A stretch of DNA of 64,000 nucleotides. Origin: Mitsuaria sp. GD03876 (GTDB lineage Bacteria > Pseudomonadota > Gammaproteobacteria > Burkholderiales > Burkholderiaceae_C). Location of the stretch: positions 124,001-188,000 of the forward strand of contig NZ_JAOCCU010000002.1 of the NCBI RefSeq assembly GCF_029840635.1, given 5' to 3'. Under the pieces are notes generated by a model. It did not search any database and was not told the origin of the DNA. It was given only the letters and a program-made list of their open reading frames with translations. The first letter of the stretch is position 1. Every line of letters starts with the position of its first letter. The position numbers and the translations under genes were made by a program. Shown here piece after piece: positions 33,095 through 40,951 of this stretch.

Positions 33095-33517
33095 ATGTCG
33101 CCTCGTTTCGTCTTCCTCGGCATCAGCGTGTTGCTCTACTTGCTCTCGCTGGCACTGCCCGCGCTGCGCTATGCCGGGGGCGAGCCGGTCAGCGGCTTGT
33201 TCATCCTCGGCTTCGGTTGGTACAACGGCACCGCCCACTGGCTGGCCAATCCATTGATGTGGGGTGCCTGGCGCCTGCTGGCGATCCGCAAGCCGGCGTT
33301 CTCGCTCGCGGTGCTCGTCGGTGCGGGTTTTCTGATGCTGAGCTCGCTGGGCATCAAGGACGCCGTCTGGGGCGGGGAATCCGGCATCCGCGAACCGGTC
33401 GCCGGCCTGGACATCGGTTTCTGGATCTGGTTCCTGAGCGCGGTCGTCGCGGCGATCGGCGCGGTGGCCGAGTTGGCTGGCAGCCGGAAGGCCGGGGAGG
33501 GCGACGAGCCCCATTGA
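33095..33517 (+). CDS. Small multi-pass membrane protein
   Basis: A 140-residue protein with about four hydrophobic helices: residues 5-25, 33-58 (GLFILGFGWYNGTAHWLANP), 68-88 and 108-128. The C-terminal tail is charged. Six bases separate it from the GNAT gene, suggesting co-expression. No family is recognised. Confidence 0.65.
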   Translation: MSPRFVFLGISVLLYLLSLALPALRYAGGEPVSGLFILGFGWYNGTAHWLANPLMWGAWRLLAIRKPAFSLAVLVGAGFLMLSSLGIKDAVWGGESGIREPVAGLDIGFWIWFLSAVVAAIGAVAELAGSRKAGEGDEPH

Positions 33518-33562
33518 GCCGATTGTTTTTCGCAGCACGCCACGCTGACAGAATCGGCGGCC

Positions 33563-33982
33563 ATGCGAGTGTTCCTTGACGATGAGCGCGCCACGCCGGA
33601 AGGGTGGGTCCGCGCGTACTGGCCCGATGAAGTGATCGCGCTGCTCGAGGTGGGTGGCGTGGAGGAGGTGAGCCTCGACCACGACCTCGGCGACGACGAT
33701 CGCGGGACGGGTTACGACGTGGTGCTCTGGATCGAAGAGGCCGTGGCGCTCCGCGGCTTCGTGCCGCCCAGGATGCGCGTGCATTCGGCCAACTCGTCGG
33801 CCCGGGAAAAGATGGAAGCCGGTATCCGCGCGATCGAGCGGCTGGCTCGTGAGGAGACTCGGATCGAGCGGCTGGCTCGCGAGGAGACTCGGATCGAGCG
33901 GCTGGCTCGCGAGGGGGCTCAGCTTGCGGAGCCGGATCGGAAAGAGGCGGGGAACCCGTCATCCCCCTTCGGTGAGCGCTGA
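33563..33982 (+). CDS. Receiver-like (cyclic-phosphate processing, cREC) protein with tandem repeat tail
   Basis: A 139-residue protein. Its first about 90 residues read as the small REC-like family annotated as cyclic-phosphate processing receiver domain: MRVFLDDERATPEGW, EEVSLDHDLGDDDRGTGYDV and MRVHSANSSAREKM, with the cluster of conserved aspartates and His. It lacks an output domain. The C-terminus carries a tandem repeat of RIERLAREET-type decapeptides encoded by 30-base DNA repeats, ending in a Glu/Pro-rich tail. The repeats would extend the last helix as a charged amphipathic helix. The family was predicted from gene context to work with RNA repair; the activity here is inference. Confidence 0.75.
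   Translation: MRVFLDDERATPEGWVRAYWPDEVIALLEVGGVEEVSLDHDLGDDDRGTGYDVVLWIEEAVALRGFVPPRMRVHSANSSAREKMEAGIRAIERLAREETRIERLAREETRIERLAREGAQLAEPDRKEAGNPSSPFGER
33832..33920 (+). repeat. 30-base tandem repeat, about three copies
   Basis: The unit (for example GATCGAGCGGCTGGCTCG followed by YGAGGAGACTCG) occurs at 33832-33861, 33862-33891 and, shortened and diverged, from 33892. It lies inside the cREC gene and keeps frame. Confidence 0.9.
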
Positions 33983-34022
33983 GAGCGTTGGGCGGCCGAA
34001 CGAGGCGCGCCGATTCACGTGT

Positions 34023-35822
34023 TCATCGCCCACCCATTTCGCGCACCCAGTCCTGAATCGTCTCAAGCTGCCCCGTCAAGCCTGACCGGCGCGCCGGGAA
34101 CACGCCGTCCAGCGCGGCTGTCCCCACGGTGAATCCCGCGGCCCGGCTGCGCGCCACCGTCTCCAGCCGCTCCCGCCGGTCGATCGACCCGGCGACGACC
34201 ACCGGCTTGTCGACCGCCGCGCAGACCGCGTCGATCAACGCCGGCACGTCGCCGCGGAATCGATACGCCAGCAGGTCCAGGCCGGCCACGCCGTCCAGCG
34301 CCGCGATCCGGCGCGCGCTCGCGACGATCTCGTCGAGGTCGCCCTCCAACACGCTGGGATGACCGGTCACCCGGCCCGGGAACGGGTAGTAACGGATCGC
34401 CGTGCCCCGCAGGATCGGCAGCACCGCCTCGGGCCGCGTCCCGCCCATCAGCACGTCGACGCCCAATTCGACGGCCGCGCGCGCCGAGGCGATCTCGCTC
34501 GCCTCGTCCAGGCTCACCACCTCGAGGTAGGCGAGCGCGCCGCCCGCCTGAATCGCGTCGGTCAGTTCGTGCAGCACCGGCAGCGGCAGTCCGATGTCCT
34601 TGAACCCGATGTGCCGCACGCCTCGCGCCAGCACCTCGCGCAATCGCTCCTTCGCATCCGGCACCGTCCGGTCCTGACGCGTCAGCATGAAGATGAAATC
34701 GGGCAGCGCCGTCGATGCCGATGCCGATGCAGACGTGGACGTGGACGTGGACGTGGATGCGGACGCCAATGCCGATGGCTTGGCGTCGGAGGCCTGTTGC
34801 CATCGCGGCGACGCCATCACCATCGCCGCGGCCTGTCGCACCGCGCAGGCCAGGCTCGCGGCGTCGGCTACGCCGCGGCCGGCGATGTCGAACGCGGTGC
34901 CGTGGTCCACCGACGTGCGCACGAACGGCAGCCCCACCGTGACGTTGACGCCCTCGTCGACGCCGAGGTACTTCACCGGGATCAGCCCCTGGTCGTGGTA
35001 CTGCGCCACCACCACGTCGAAATCGCCGCGCCGCGCCCGCATGAAGACGGTGTCGCCCGGCCACGGCCCGGAGGCATCGATGCCGGCCTCGCGCGCCGCC
35101 GCGATCGCGGGCGCGATCACCTCGCGGTCCTCGTCGCCGAATAGGCCGTTCTCGCCGGCATGCGGATTCAAGCCCGCGACCGCCACCCGCGGCGCGACGA
35201 TGCCGACCGCCTGGCAGGCCCGATGCGCCAGGCGGATCGCGCGCAGCTCGTTCTCCACCGTCACCGCCGCGATCGCGTCACGCAGCGACAGGTGGATCGA
35301 CACCAGCATCACCCGCAACTCGCTGTTGACCAGCAGCATCCCGAAGTCCCGCGTGCCGGCGCGGTCCGCCAGGATCTCGGTGTGACCGGGGAACGGCACG
35401 CCGGCCGCGCGCAGGGCCTCCTTGTTGATCGGCGCCGTCACGATGCCCGCCACCTCGCCCGCCAGCGCGAGGTCGATCGCGCGCTGCACGTTGGCATGGG
35501 AAGCGGCGCCGGCGCGCGCATCGACGCGGCCCGGCGTCGCGTCGGCGGGGAAGGGCCCGTCCGCCTGCATCACGAAAAGCTCGCCGGCCCGGGGTGCCTC
35601 CGCCGGTAGCTCGCCGACGGCCGCGATGGCACGCAGCGTCAAGGGCAGGCCGAGCATCCGCGCCGCGCGCGCCAGGCAGCCTTCGTCGCCGACGGCGAAC
35701 CAGCGCATGGGCGCGGGCTCGGACGCCATCGCCAGCCGGACGACGATCTCGGGCCCGACGCCGAGCGGATCGCCCATCGTGATCGCGAGCGGCGGCAGGC
35801 AGGGGGATGTGGAACGGGACAC
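34023..35822 (-). CDS. PdxA2-type dehydrogenase fused to a second TIM-barrel domain
   Basis: A 599-residue fusion. Residues about 1-330 are a PdxA-family NAD-dependent enzyme: ITMGDPLGVGPEIVVRLA, PGHTEILADRAG, VAQYHDQGLIPVKYLG, and DHGTAFDIAGRG with the metal-binding His residues. PdxA2 members oxidatively decarboxylate 4-phospho-D-threonate or 4-phospho-D-erythronate to DHAP. A low-complexity Ala/Ser/Thr linker (about 355-380) joins a C-terminal barrel-like domain (HIGFKDIGLPLPVLHELTDA, VDVLMGGTRPEAVLP, VVVAGSIDRRERLE) of unknown activity. GTG at 35822 is chosen as start because GAGGAG lies 6 bases ahead; a longer frame to 35852 would overlap the kinase. It follows the DUF1537 kinase by 10 bases. 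Confidence 0.88.
   Translation of the reverse strand: MSRSTSPCLPPLAITMGDPLGVGPEIVVRLAMASEPAPMRWFAVGDEGCLARAARMLGLPLTLRAIAAVGELPAEAPRAGELFVMQADGPFPADATPGRVDARAGAASHANVQRAIDLALAGEVAGIVTAPINKEALRAAGVPFPGHTEILADRAGTRDFGMLLVNSELRVMLVSIHLSLRDAIAAVTVENELRAIRLAHRACQAVGIVAPRVAVAGLNPHAGENGLFGDEDREVIAPAIAAAREAGIDASGPWPGDTVFMRARRGDFDVVVAQYHDQGLIPVKYLGVDEGVNVTVGLPFVRTSVDHGTAFDIAGRGVADAASLACAVRQAAAMVMASPRWQQASDAKPSALASASTSTSTSTSASASASTALPDFIFMLTRQDRTVPDAKERLREVLARGVRHIGFKDIGLPLPVLHELTDAIQAGGALAYLEVVSLDEASEIASARAAVELGVDVLMGGTRPEAVLPILRGTAIRYYPFPGRVTGHPSVLEGDLDEIVASARRIAALDGVAGLDLLAYRFRGDVPALIDAVCAAVDKPVVVAGSIDRRERLETVARSRAAGFTVGTAALDGVFPARRSGLTGQLETIQDWVREMGGR
34712..34778 (-). repeat. GACGTG/GATGCC hexamer repeats encoding the Ser/Thr/Ala linker
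   Basis: Hexamers GATGCC, GACGTG and close variants repeat about ten times and code for the flexible linker between the two enzymatic domains. Slippage-prone DNA of this kind can change linker length without breaking frame. Confidence 0.8.
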
Positions 35823-35832
35823 GGGGTTCTCC

Positions 35833-36960
35833 TCAGACTTCAAAGCGGCCACGCAGGCGATCGACGCAGCGCAGCAGGGTGGATGGCAATCCGAATCCGC
35901 CGGCCTTGGTGGCGAAGGGGATCGATCGACCGGGCAGGTGCAGCACGCCGAAGGGCACGCCGGCCTCGACCTCGCCGGCGAGGTCCAGCGTGGCCGCGTC
36001 GAGCTGGTCCACGACGCGGCGCGCGGTGTCGCCGCCGGTCACGACCAGGCCGTCGAAGCAGTCCGCGTTGCGACGCGCGATCAGGCCCGCGCGCAACGCC
36101 AGGGCCTTCGGCCATGCGGGATCGGATCCGGCCGCCCTCGGCGACACCAGGGCCACCACCGGGTGCGTCGCGAAGGCTTGTCGCAATCGGCCCGAGGTCC
36201 GGTCGCGGTCGGCGCTGTCCGCCTCCAGCGACAAGGGCACCAGCGGGACGCCCGCGCCGCCCAGCGCCGCGAGCTGCGCGTCGTTCGCCGGATGCAGGCT
36301 GCCGACCACGACGAGCACGCGGCGTGCCGGGGTCCATGGCATCGTCCCCGCCACGTGCCGGCGATCGGGGAGGGCCCGCGCCAGCGCGCCGGCGAGTCCC
36401 GGCGATCCGACCCACAGCACCTCGGCCAACGTTCCCACGCGGGCGACCAGCGCGTCCAGGTCGCCGTCGGTGGCGGCGTCGTGGATGGTGTAGCTGCCGG
36501 GCTCCGCGCCGCGCATCGCGTCCACGACGCGGCTCGACCGCACCGGCGTCAGCGGATCGCGAGCGAACGCGGTGAGGTGCACCGGCTGGCCATCGACGAA
36601 CTGACGACCCTGCGACGTCGTCCGACCCGCCGCCGGGAACGCCGGCGCGATCACGGCATGCACGCGCCCGGAGCCGGCGAGCACCGCCGCCGTTTCCGCG
36701 CCGGGATGGCCGCGCAGGGTCGAGTCGACGGTCTTGTAGACGAGCGTCGATCGACGCATCCGCATGGCCGCATGCAGGAAGCGGCGTCTCGCTTCCTCCG
36801 GCAGCAGCGAGCGCGTGTCCAGGTCGAGGGCGAGCACCTCCGCCTGGCATTGACCGACCGCGTCGGCGTGCAGGGCCACGGTGCTCGCCAGGCCCCGGGC
36901 CGCGAACGGCGCCGCGCCGTCCAGCGCGCTGGTGAGGTCGTCGGCCAGGATGGTGATCAA
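35833..36960 (-). CDS. Four-carbon acid-sugar kinase (DUF1537 family)
   Basis: A 375-residue kinase of the DUF1537 family, which phosphorylates D-threonate, D-erythronate or related acids. The N-terminal substrate domain begins MITILADDLTSALDGAAPFA and contains YKTVDSTLRGHPGAE and IAPAFPAAGRTT; the C-terminal nucleotide domain has VGSLHPANDAQL and LVVTGGDTARRVVDQL. With the PdxA2-type enzyme 10 bases downstream it forms the known two-step route acid sugar -> 4-phosphate -> DHAP + CO2. Which acid is used (D-threonate or D-erythronate) cannot be decided. The length is a little short for the family (about 400-450). Confidence 0.9.
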   Translation of the reverse strand: MITILADDLTSALDGAAPFAARGLASTVALHADAVGQCQAEVLALDLDTRSLLPEEARRRFLHAAMRMRRSTLVYKTVDSTLRGHPGAETAAVLAGSGRVHAVIAPAFPAAGRTTSQGRQFVDGQPVHLTAFARDPLTPVRSSRVVDAMRGAEPGSYTIHDAATDGDLDALVARVGTLAEVLWVGSPGLAGALARALPDRRHVAGTMPWTPARRVLVVVGSLHPANDAQLAALGGAGVPLVPLSLEADSADRDRTSGRLRQAFATHPVVALVSPRAAGSDPAWPKALALRAGLIARRNADCFDGLVVTGGDTARRVVDQLDAATLDLAGEVEAGVPFGVLHLPGRSIPFATKAGGFGLPSTLLRCVDRLRGRFEV

Positions 36961-37077
36961 GATGATTTCCCGTGTGTCAATCGTTGGCGAGACTTTGCGG
37001 GAAGCGCTCTGAATGGACTATCGATTAATCTTCCAAAAACGATTGAGCAGAAATCAATCGACAAGGAGCGGCGACCG
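36961..37077. promoter_or_regulatory. Divergent control region of the acid-sugar module
   Basis: 117 AT-rich bases between the kinase and the LysR gene. CAATCG/CGATTG motifs occur three times: 36978-36983, and an inverted pair CGATTG (37040-37045) N9 CAATCG (37055-37060). These are candidate LysR binding sites. AAGGAG precedes the LysR ATG. Confidence 0.45.
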
Positions 37078-37974
37078 ATGAACGGATTTCCCCATCTCCC
37101 CCCGATGCCCGCGCTGCGCGCCTTCGAGGCGACGGTGCGGCACGGCAGCGTGTCCAAGGCGGCGCGGGAGTTGCACCTGACCGACGGCGCGGTCAGCCGC
37201 GCCGTGCGGGAGTTGGAGGGCACGCTGGGCTTCCCGCTGTTTCACCGGCGCAACCGCTCGGTGGTGCCGACGCCGACGGCGCGCCATCTCGCCGAGGAGA
37301 TCGCCGACGCGCTGGACCGGCTGCGGGACGCCTTGACCCGCGCGCGTCGCGCCGCGGGACCGGAGCGGCCGCTGGTGCTGTCGTGCGAGCCCACCTTCCT
37401 GATCCGATGGCTGATCCCGCGGCTGGGCGACCTGCAGGCTGCCCTGGGACCGGAGCGGGAACTGCGCTTCGTGTCCGCCGGCGGCGCGGTGCCTTTCGCG
37501 CGCGAGGGCATCGACCTGGCGATCCGCCGCGCCGATTTCCCGATCGCCGAGGGACTGCGGGCCGAGCCCTTCCTCGACGAACGCGTCGGTCCCGTCTGCC
37601 GGCCCGAGGTGGCCGCCGCGTGGGCCGAGCGGGGCGACGAGGCGGCGGTGCTGCTGCACGCCGCCACCCGGCCGGCGGCGTGGACGCAGTGGGCGCAGGC
37701 GACCGGGACGGCGCTGCGGCCCGCGCGCGAGGTCCGCTTCGAGCACTTCTACCTGAGCCTGCAGGCCGCGGCCGCCGGCGCGGGCCTCGCGATCGGCCCG
37801 GTCGCGCTGGTGGCCGACGACATCGACAACGGCTTGCTGGTCGCGCCGCGGGGCTTCGTCGCCGACGGCTCGCGCTACGTGCTGATGGCGCCGGAGTCGG
37901 ACGTCGACGGCGAGACCTTCGACGCGGTGCTGGCGTGGCTGAAGTCGAGGGCCGCCGCGCTGGCATCGCGCTGA
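37078..37974 (+). CDS. LysR-family regulator (GcvA-like)
   Basis: A 298-residue LysR protein with the GcvA-type N-terminus: MPALRAFEATVRHGSVSKAA, then HLTDGAVSRAVRELEGTLGF and LFHRRNRSVVPTPTARHL. The C-terminal domain binds an effector (LSCEPTFLIRWLIPRLGDLQ). It is divergent from the kinase-PdxA2 operon and is therefore the likely activator or repressor of four-carbon acid-sugar use. Start supported by AAGGAGCGGCGACC before ATG. Confidence 0.92.
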   Translation: MNGFPHLPPMPALRAFEATVRHGSVSKAARELHLTDGAVSRAVRELEGTLGFPLFHRRNRSVVPTPTARHLAEEIADALDRLRDALTRARRAAGPERPLVLSCEPTFLIRWLIPRLGDLQAALGPERELRFVSAGGAVPFAREGIDLAIRRADFPIAEGLRAEPFLDERVGPVCRPEVAAAWAERGDEAAVLLHAATRPAAWTQWAQATGTALRPAREVRFEHFYLSLQAAAAGAGLAIGPVALVADDIDNGLLVAPRGFVADGSRYVLMAPESDVDGETFDAVLAWLKSRAAALASR

Positions 37975-38046
37975 GCGCCCCACGCAGGGGCATGACGCGC
38001 CGTCACCGCCGCGCATGACCTGACCCTTTCCCACGAACGGACGGCG

Positions 38047-38068
38047 GCGTCATCAGAGTTGATGACGC
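38047..38068. promoter_or_regulatory. Inverted repeat upstream of the lipoprotein-protease operon
   Basis: GCGTCATC-AGAGTT-GATGACGC has two perfect 8-base arms and lies about 60 bases ahead of the operon start. It could be an operator for the operon or the terminator of the preceding LysR gene; no T-run follows, which favours an operator. Confidence 0.4.
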
Positions 38069-38126
38069 GCGAGGAGCGCGATTTGCCCGCGCGTGAACTA
38101 ATGGCGCGATCCGACCGGGAGGAACC

Positions 38127-39476
38127 GTGATCGACGCTGCTCTCCGCTTGAGAACTCGATGGCTGGCCGCGCTGAGCCTCGGCCTGGCGACCGGTTGCAC
38201 GATCCTGGCCCCGATCCAGACGCAGCAGGCGGACCGGCGCTTTCCGCTGAAGAACGAGGGCACGGGCAACGCGCCGTGCAAGTCGGCCGGCGAGACCCAG
38301 CTGGAATGCCAGCCGCTCCAGGACGACATCGATGCCTTCTACGGCGGCCTGGGCCGCGCGCTGTGGGAAACGGACGTGCGCCGCCGCGCGCTGATCGGGC
38401 AGGCCGCCGCTCACACCAACATCAATTCCGCCTACAACGCGATGCTCTGGCCGCTGGGGGCGTACTTCATCCAGAAGAAGATCCGCCACCCGGAATGGAG
38501 CGCGATGGACGTGGCCGCGCTCGCGGTGGCGAGCTACGGCTTCCTGAACTCCGGCATCCCGGATCGCGACCAGCTCTACGTGAAGACGGCGGCGCGCATG
38601 GCCTGCGCGATGACGCTGTTCGACGCCGACCTGTACCTGAAGTCCGAGGTCCAGCCCGACGACCGTCAGCTGCGCGCGCCTTGGACCGACTGGCCGCTGC
38701 TCAATCCCGCCGAGGACTCCCTGGGCCAGCGGATCAACCAGTTGACCTGGAACCTGCGGGTGTTCACCGAGCAGCGCGACCGGGTCTTGATCGGGACGCA
38801 GCTCGCCGCCCGGAAGTCCGGCCCCACGGGCCGCACCGACACGGATCGACGGCGGATGGAGGCCATGGGCCTGAACAGCGCCCCGAAGGCGCAGAAGAAT
38901 CCCAGCGCCGACTTCCTCCTCGAGACCGACGGCCTGATCACGCGGGCCGAGGAGCAGCTCGCCGCGGCGCAGAAGCTCAGGCAGCAACTCCACGACGCGG
39001 GAGACCGGCTGCGCTGGCAGCGCATCGCCATCGAGCGTGCGCTCGTCCAGGGCCTCAACGAGCGCACGCCGGCGCTGCAGTCGCCCACCAGCGTGGCGAC
39101 CCAGATCGCGCAGGCCTTCGAGTCGGGCATCGACTCCGAGCGCAAGCTCGTCAATCGCATCAAGAAGGAATCCGGCGCCGCCCGACGCGAGGACTGGGCG
39201 CCGACCCCGGCCAATCTCGCGGACCTGACGCAGGACTCGCGCGACGCGATGACGGCCTTCTGGACCGGGCCTAGACCGAGGTTGAAGGCCGCCACGGCCA
39301 ACCTGGCGAGCTGGATGGGAGGGCACGACGAGCGCGTGCGCCTGGCCAAGGCCGTCGCGTCCGGCATGGGGTGCGGCGACGGCGACCTCGCCGAGTTCAC
39401 CAACTCGCTGAAGAAGGCCACGGACGCCGCGGCCACCAGTGCGTCGCCGTCCTCCGGATCGGGGAACTCGAAATGA
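38127..39476 (+). CDS. Lipoprotein of unknown function, first gene of envelope operon
   Basis: A 449-residue lipoprotein starting at a GTG preceded by GGGAGGAACC. The signal peptide ends in lipobox LATGC (Cys24). The mature part is mainly alpha-helical and polar: SLGQRINQLTWNLRVFTEQR, a long helical segment around LITRAEEQLAAAQKLRQQLH (likely coiled coil, about 270-300), and a Ser-rich C-terminus. A moderately hydrophobic segment NSAYNAMLWPLGAYFIQKK is near residue 105. No family is recognised. Its TGA overlaps the ATG of the protease-SleB gene, so the three genes downstream of the 38047 repeat are translated as a unit. Confidence 0.75.
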   Translation: MIDAALRLRTRWLAALSLGLATGCTILAPIQTQQADRRFPLKNEGTGNAPCKSAGETQLECQPLQDDIDAFYGGLGRALWETDVRRRALIGQAAAHTNINSAYNAMLWPLGAYFIQKKIRHPEWSAMDVAALAVASYGFLNSGIPDRDQLYVKTAARMACAMTLFDADLYLKSEVQPDDRQLRAPWTDWPLLNPAEDSLGQRINQLTWNLRVFTEQRDRVLIGTQLAARKSGPTGRTDTDRRRMEAMGLNSAPKAQKNPSADFLLETDGLITRAEEQLAAAQKLRQQLHDAGDRLRWQRIAIERALVQGLNERTPALQSPTSVATQIAQAFESGIDSERKLVNRIKKESGAARREDWAPTPANLADLTQDSRDAMTAFWTGPRPRLKAATANLASWMGGHDERVRLAKAVASGMGCGDGDLAEFTNSLKKATDAAATSASPSSGSGNSK

Positions 39477-40939
39477 GCCACGGCATCCGGCACGAACGGG
39501 ATCGCTCGTGGGCGGAGCGCCGCTTCGCCGCGGCCAGCGAGGTGCTCGCCCGGCGCTGGCACGGCCTGCCGGTGGCGGCGCCGGACTGGCTCTGCCGCGA
39601 GGCGGTGACCGCGCTGCGGCTGGTGCCCGGGAACGAGGCGGGCCATGGCGCCGCGCTGGAGGTGGCGCTCAGGGACGGCGTCGGCGCGCGCGACCTGCCC
39701 GCCGACTGGCTGGGGCTGCGGCTCGTGCCGGTGCGGCAGGCTCCCGCGCGGGCGCAGCGCCTGCCGCCGCGGCTGACGCTGCGCCGCACGCGCGAGGACG
39801 GCACCGCCACCGCGCTGGTGCGCGACCGGCTGAACCCGGAGCGCTGTTTCCTGCTCACCTGCGGCCACGTGGTGGCGCCGGACAGCGCTTCGCGCTACGG
39901 AGACGCCGTGCGCATCGGCCTGCCCGGCATCGCGTCGCTGGAGGCCTATCTGCGCGAATGGCAGCCGGCGCTGGGCCCCGGCTGCCTGCCCACCGAGCTC
40001 GACGCCGCCCTGATCGAGGTGAGCGGGGCCGCCTTGCAGGAACTGATCGCGATGGACGCGGGCTGGTTGCCCACCGGGCTCAGCGACGACGCGCGCGAGG
40101 GCATGCCGGTGTCGCTGCGCCGCGTGGACGGGCCGCTCGAGGGCCGCTTGTGCGCGCCCTGGTCGGGCGAGGTCGGCACCGACGGGCAGGACGCCGTGGA
40201 CTACTTCCTCAAGGACGGCATCAGCTATGCCACCTCGGGCTCGACCCAGGGCGGCGACAGCGGCGGCGCGATCTGGTCGGCCGGCGACCGGCTGTTCGGC
40301 ATGCACGTGGGCGCGATCGAGAGCGGCCGCGCGGCCGACGCCAATGCCGTGATGGCGCGCGTCCAGCCGGCGCTGGCGTGGTACTGCGTCAAGCCGTTCA
40401 CGCGGACGGATCCGGCCACGGTGACGGCGGCGGACTGGCCGGAGCGGCCGCCGTCGATGGCGATGGCCGCGCCGCTGGCGGGCAAGGCGGCCGAGGATCC
40501 CGCCGATGCCGACGAGCAGCTCGTGCTCGCGCGCACGCTCTGGGGCGAGGCGCGCGGCGAAGGCGAGGCCGGCATGTACGCGGTGGGCCGCGTGATCCTC
40601 AACCGCTGGCGCTCCGGCTATCGCGGCTGCCGCACGGTGAGCCAGGTCTGCCTCGACCCCTCGCAGTTCAGCTGCTGGAACGCCAACGATCCGAATCGCG
40701 CGCAGATGCTGCGGCTGGATCCCGCGCTGTCCCAGGACGAGAACTTCAAGACCGCGCTCGACGTGGCCACGTTCGCGCTGTCCCAGCCCTCGCGCGACGG
40801 CACGGTGCCCGATCCGACGCTCGGCGCCCGGCACTACGTCGCCACCACCTTGCCGAGCGCGCTGCGTCCGGACTGGCTGCTGGACAAGCATCCCTGCGCC
40901 GTCATCGGGCGGCACGAGTTCTACAACAACATCCGGTGA
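39473..40939 (+). CDS. Trypsin-like protease fused to a SleB/CwlJ cell-wall hydrolase
   Basis: A 488-residue protein without a clear signal peptide. Residues about 95-310 form a trypsin-fold peptidase: His in FLLTCGHVVAP, probable Asp in ELDAALIEVSG, Ser in GSTQGGDSGGAIWSAG. Residues about 345-488 are a hydrolase_2 (SleB/CwlJ) domain: LARTLWGEARGEGEAGMYAV with the catalytic Glu, VILNRW, CLDPSQFSCWN and GARHYVA. SleB enzymes cleave peptidoglycan glycan strands. Joining the two activities is unusual. It overlaps the lipoprotein gene by four bases and precedes the membrane amidase gene by 12 bases. How it leaves the cytosol is unclear. Confidence 0.85.
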   Translation: MSHGIRHERDRSWAERRFAAASEVLARRWHGLPVAAPDWLCREAVTALRLVPGNEAGHGAALEVALRDGVGARDLPADWLGLRLVPVRQAPARAQRLPPRLTLRRTREDGTATALVRDRLNPERCFLLTCGHVVAPDSASRYGDAVRIGLPGIASLEAYLREWQPALGPGCLPTELDAALIEVSGAALQELIAMDAGWLPTGLSDDAREGMPVSLRRVDGPLEGRLCAPWSGEVGTDGQDAVDYFLKDGISYATSGSTQGGDSGGAIWSAGDRLFGMHVGAIESGRAADANAVMARVQPALAWYCVKPFTRTDPATVTAADWPERPPSMAMAAPLAGKAAEDPADADEQLVLARTLWGEARGEGEAGMYAVGRVILNRWRSGYRGCRTVSQVCLDPSQFSCWNANDPNRAQMLRLDPALSQDENFKTALDVATFALSQPSRDGTVPDPTLGARHYVATTLPSALRPDWLLDKHPCAVIGRHEFYNNIR

Positions 40940-40951
40940 GGGAGCCCGACG

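Noticed and set aside
34712-34778. Hexamer repeats in the PdxA fusion as a CRISPR or mobile repeat
   Set aside because: The repeats are contiguous hexamers in frame and encode a Ser/Thr/Ala linker.
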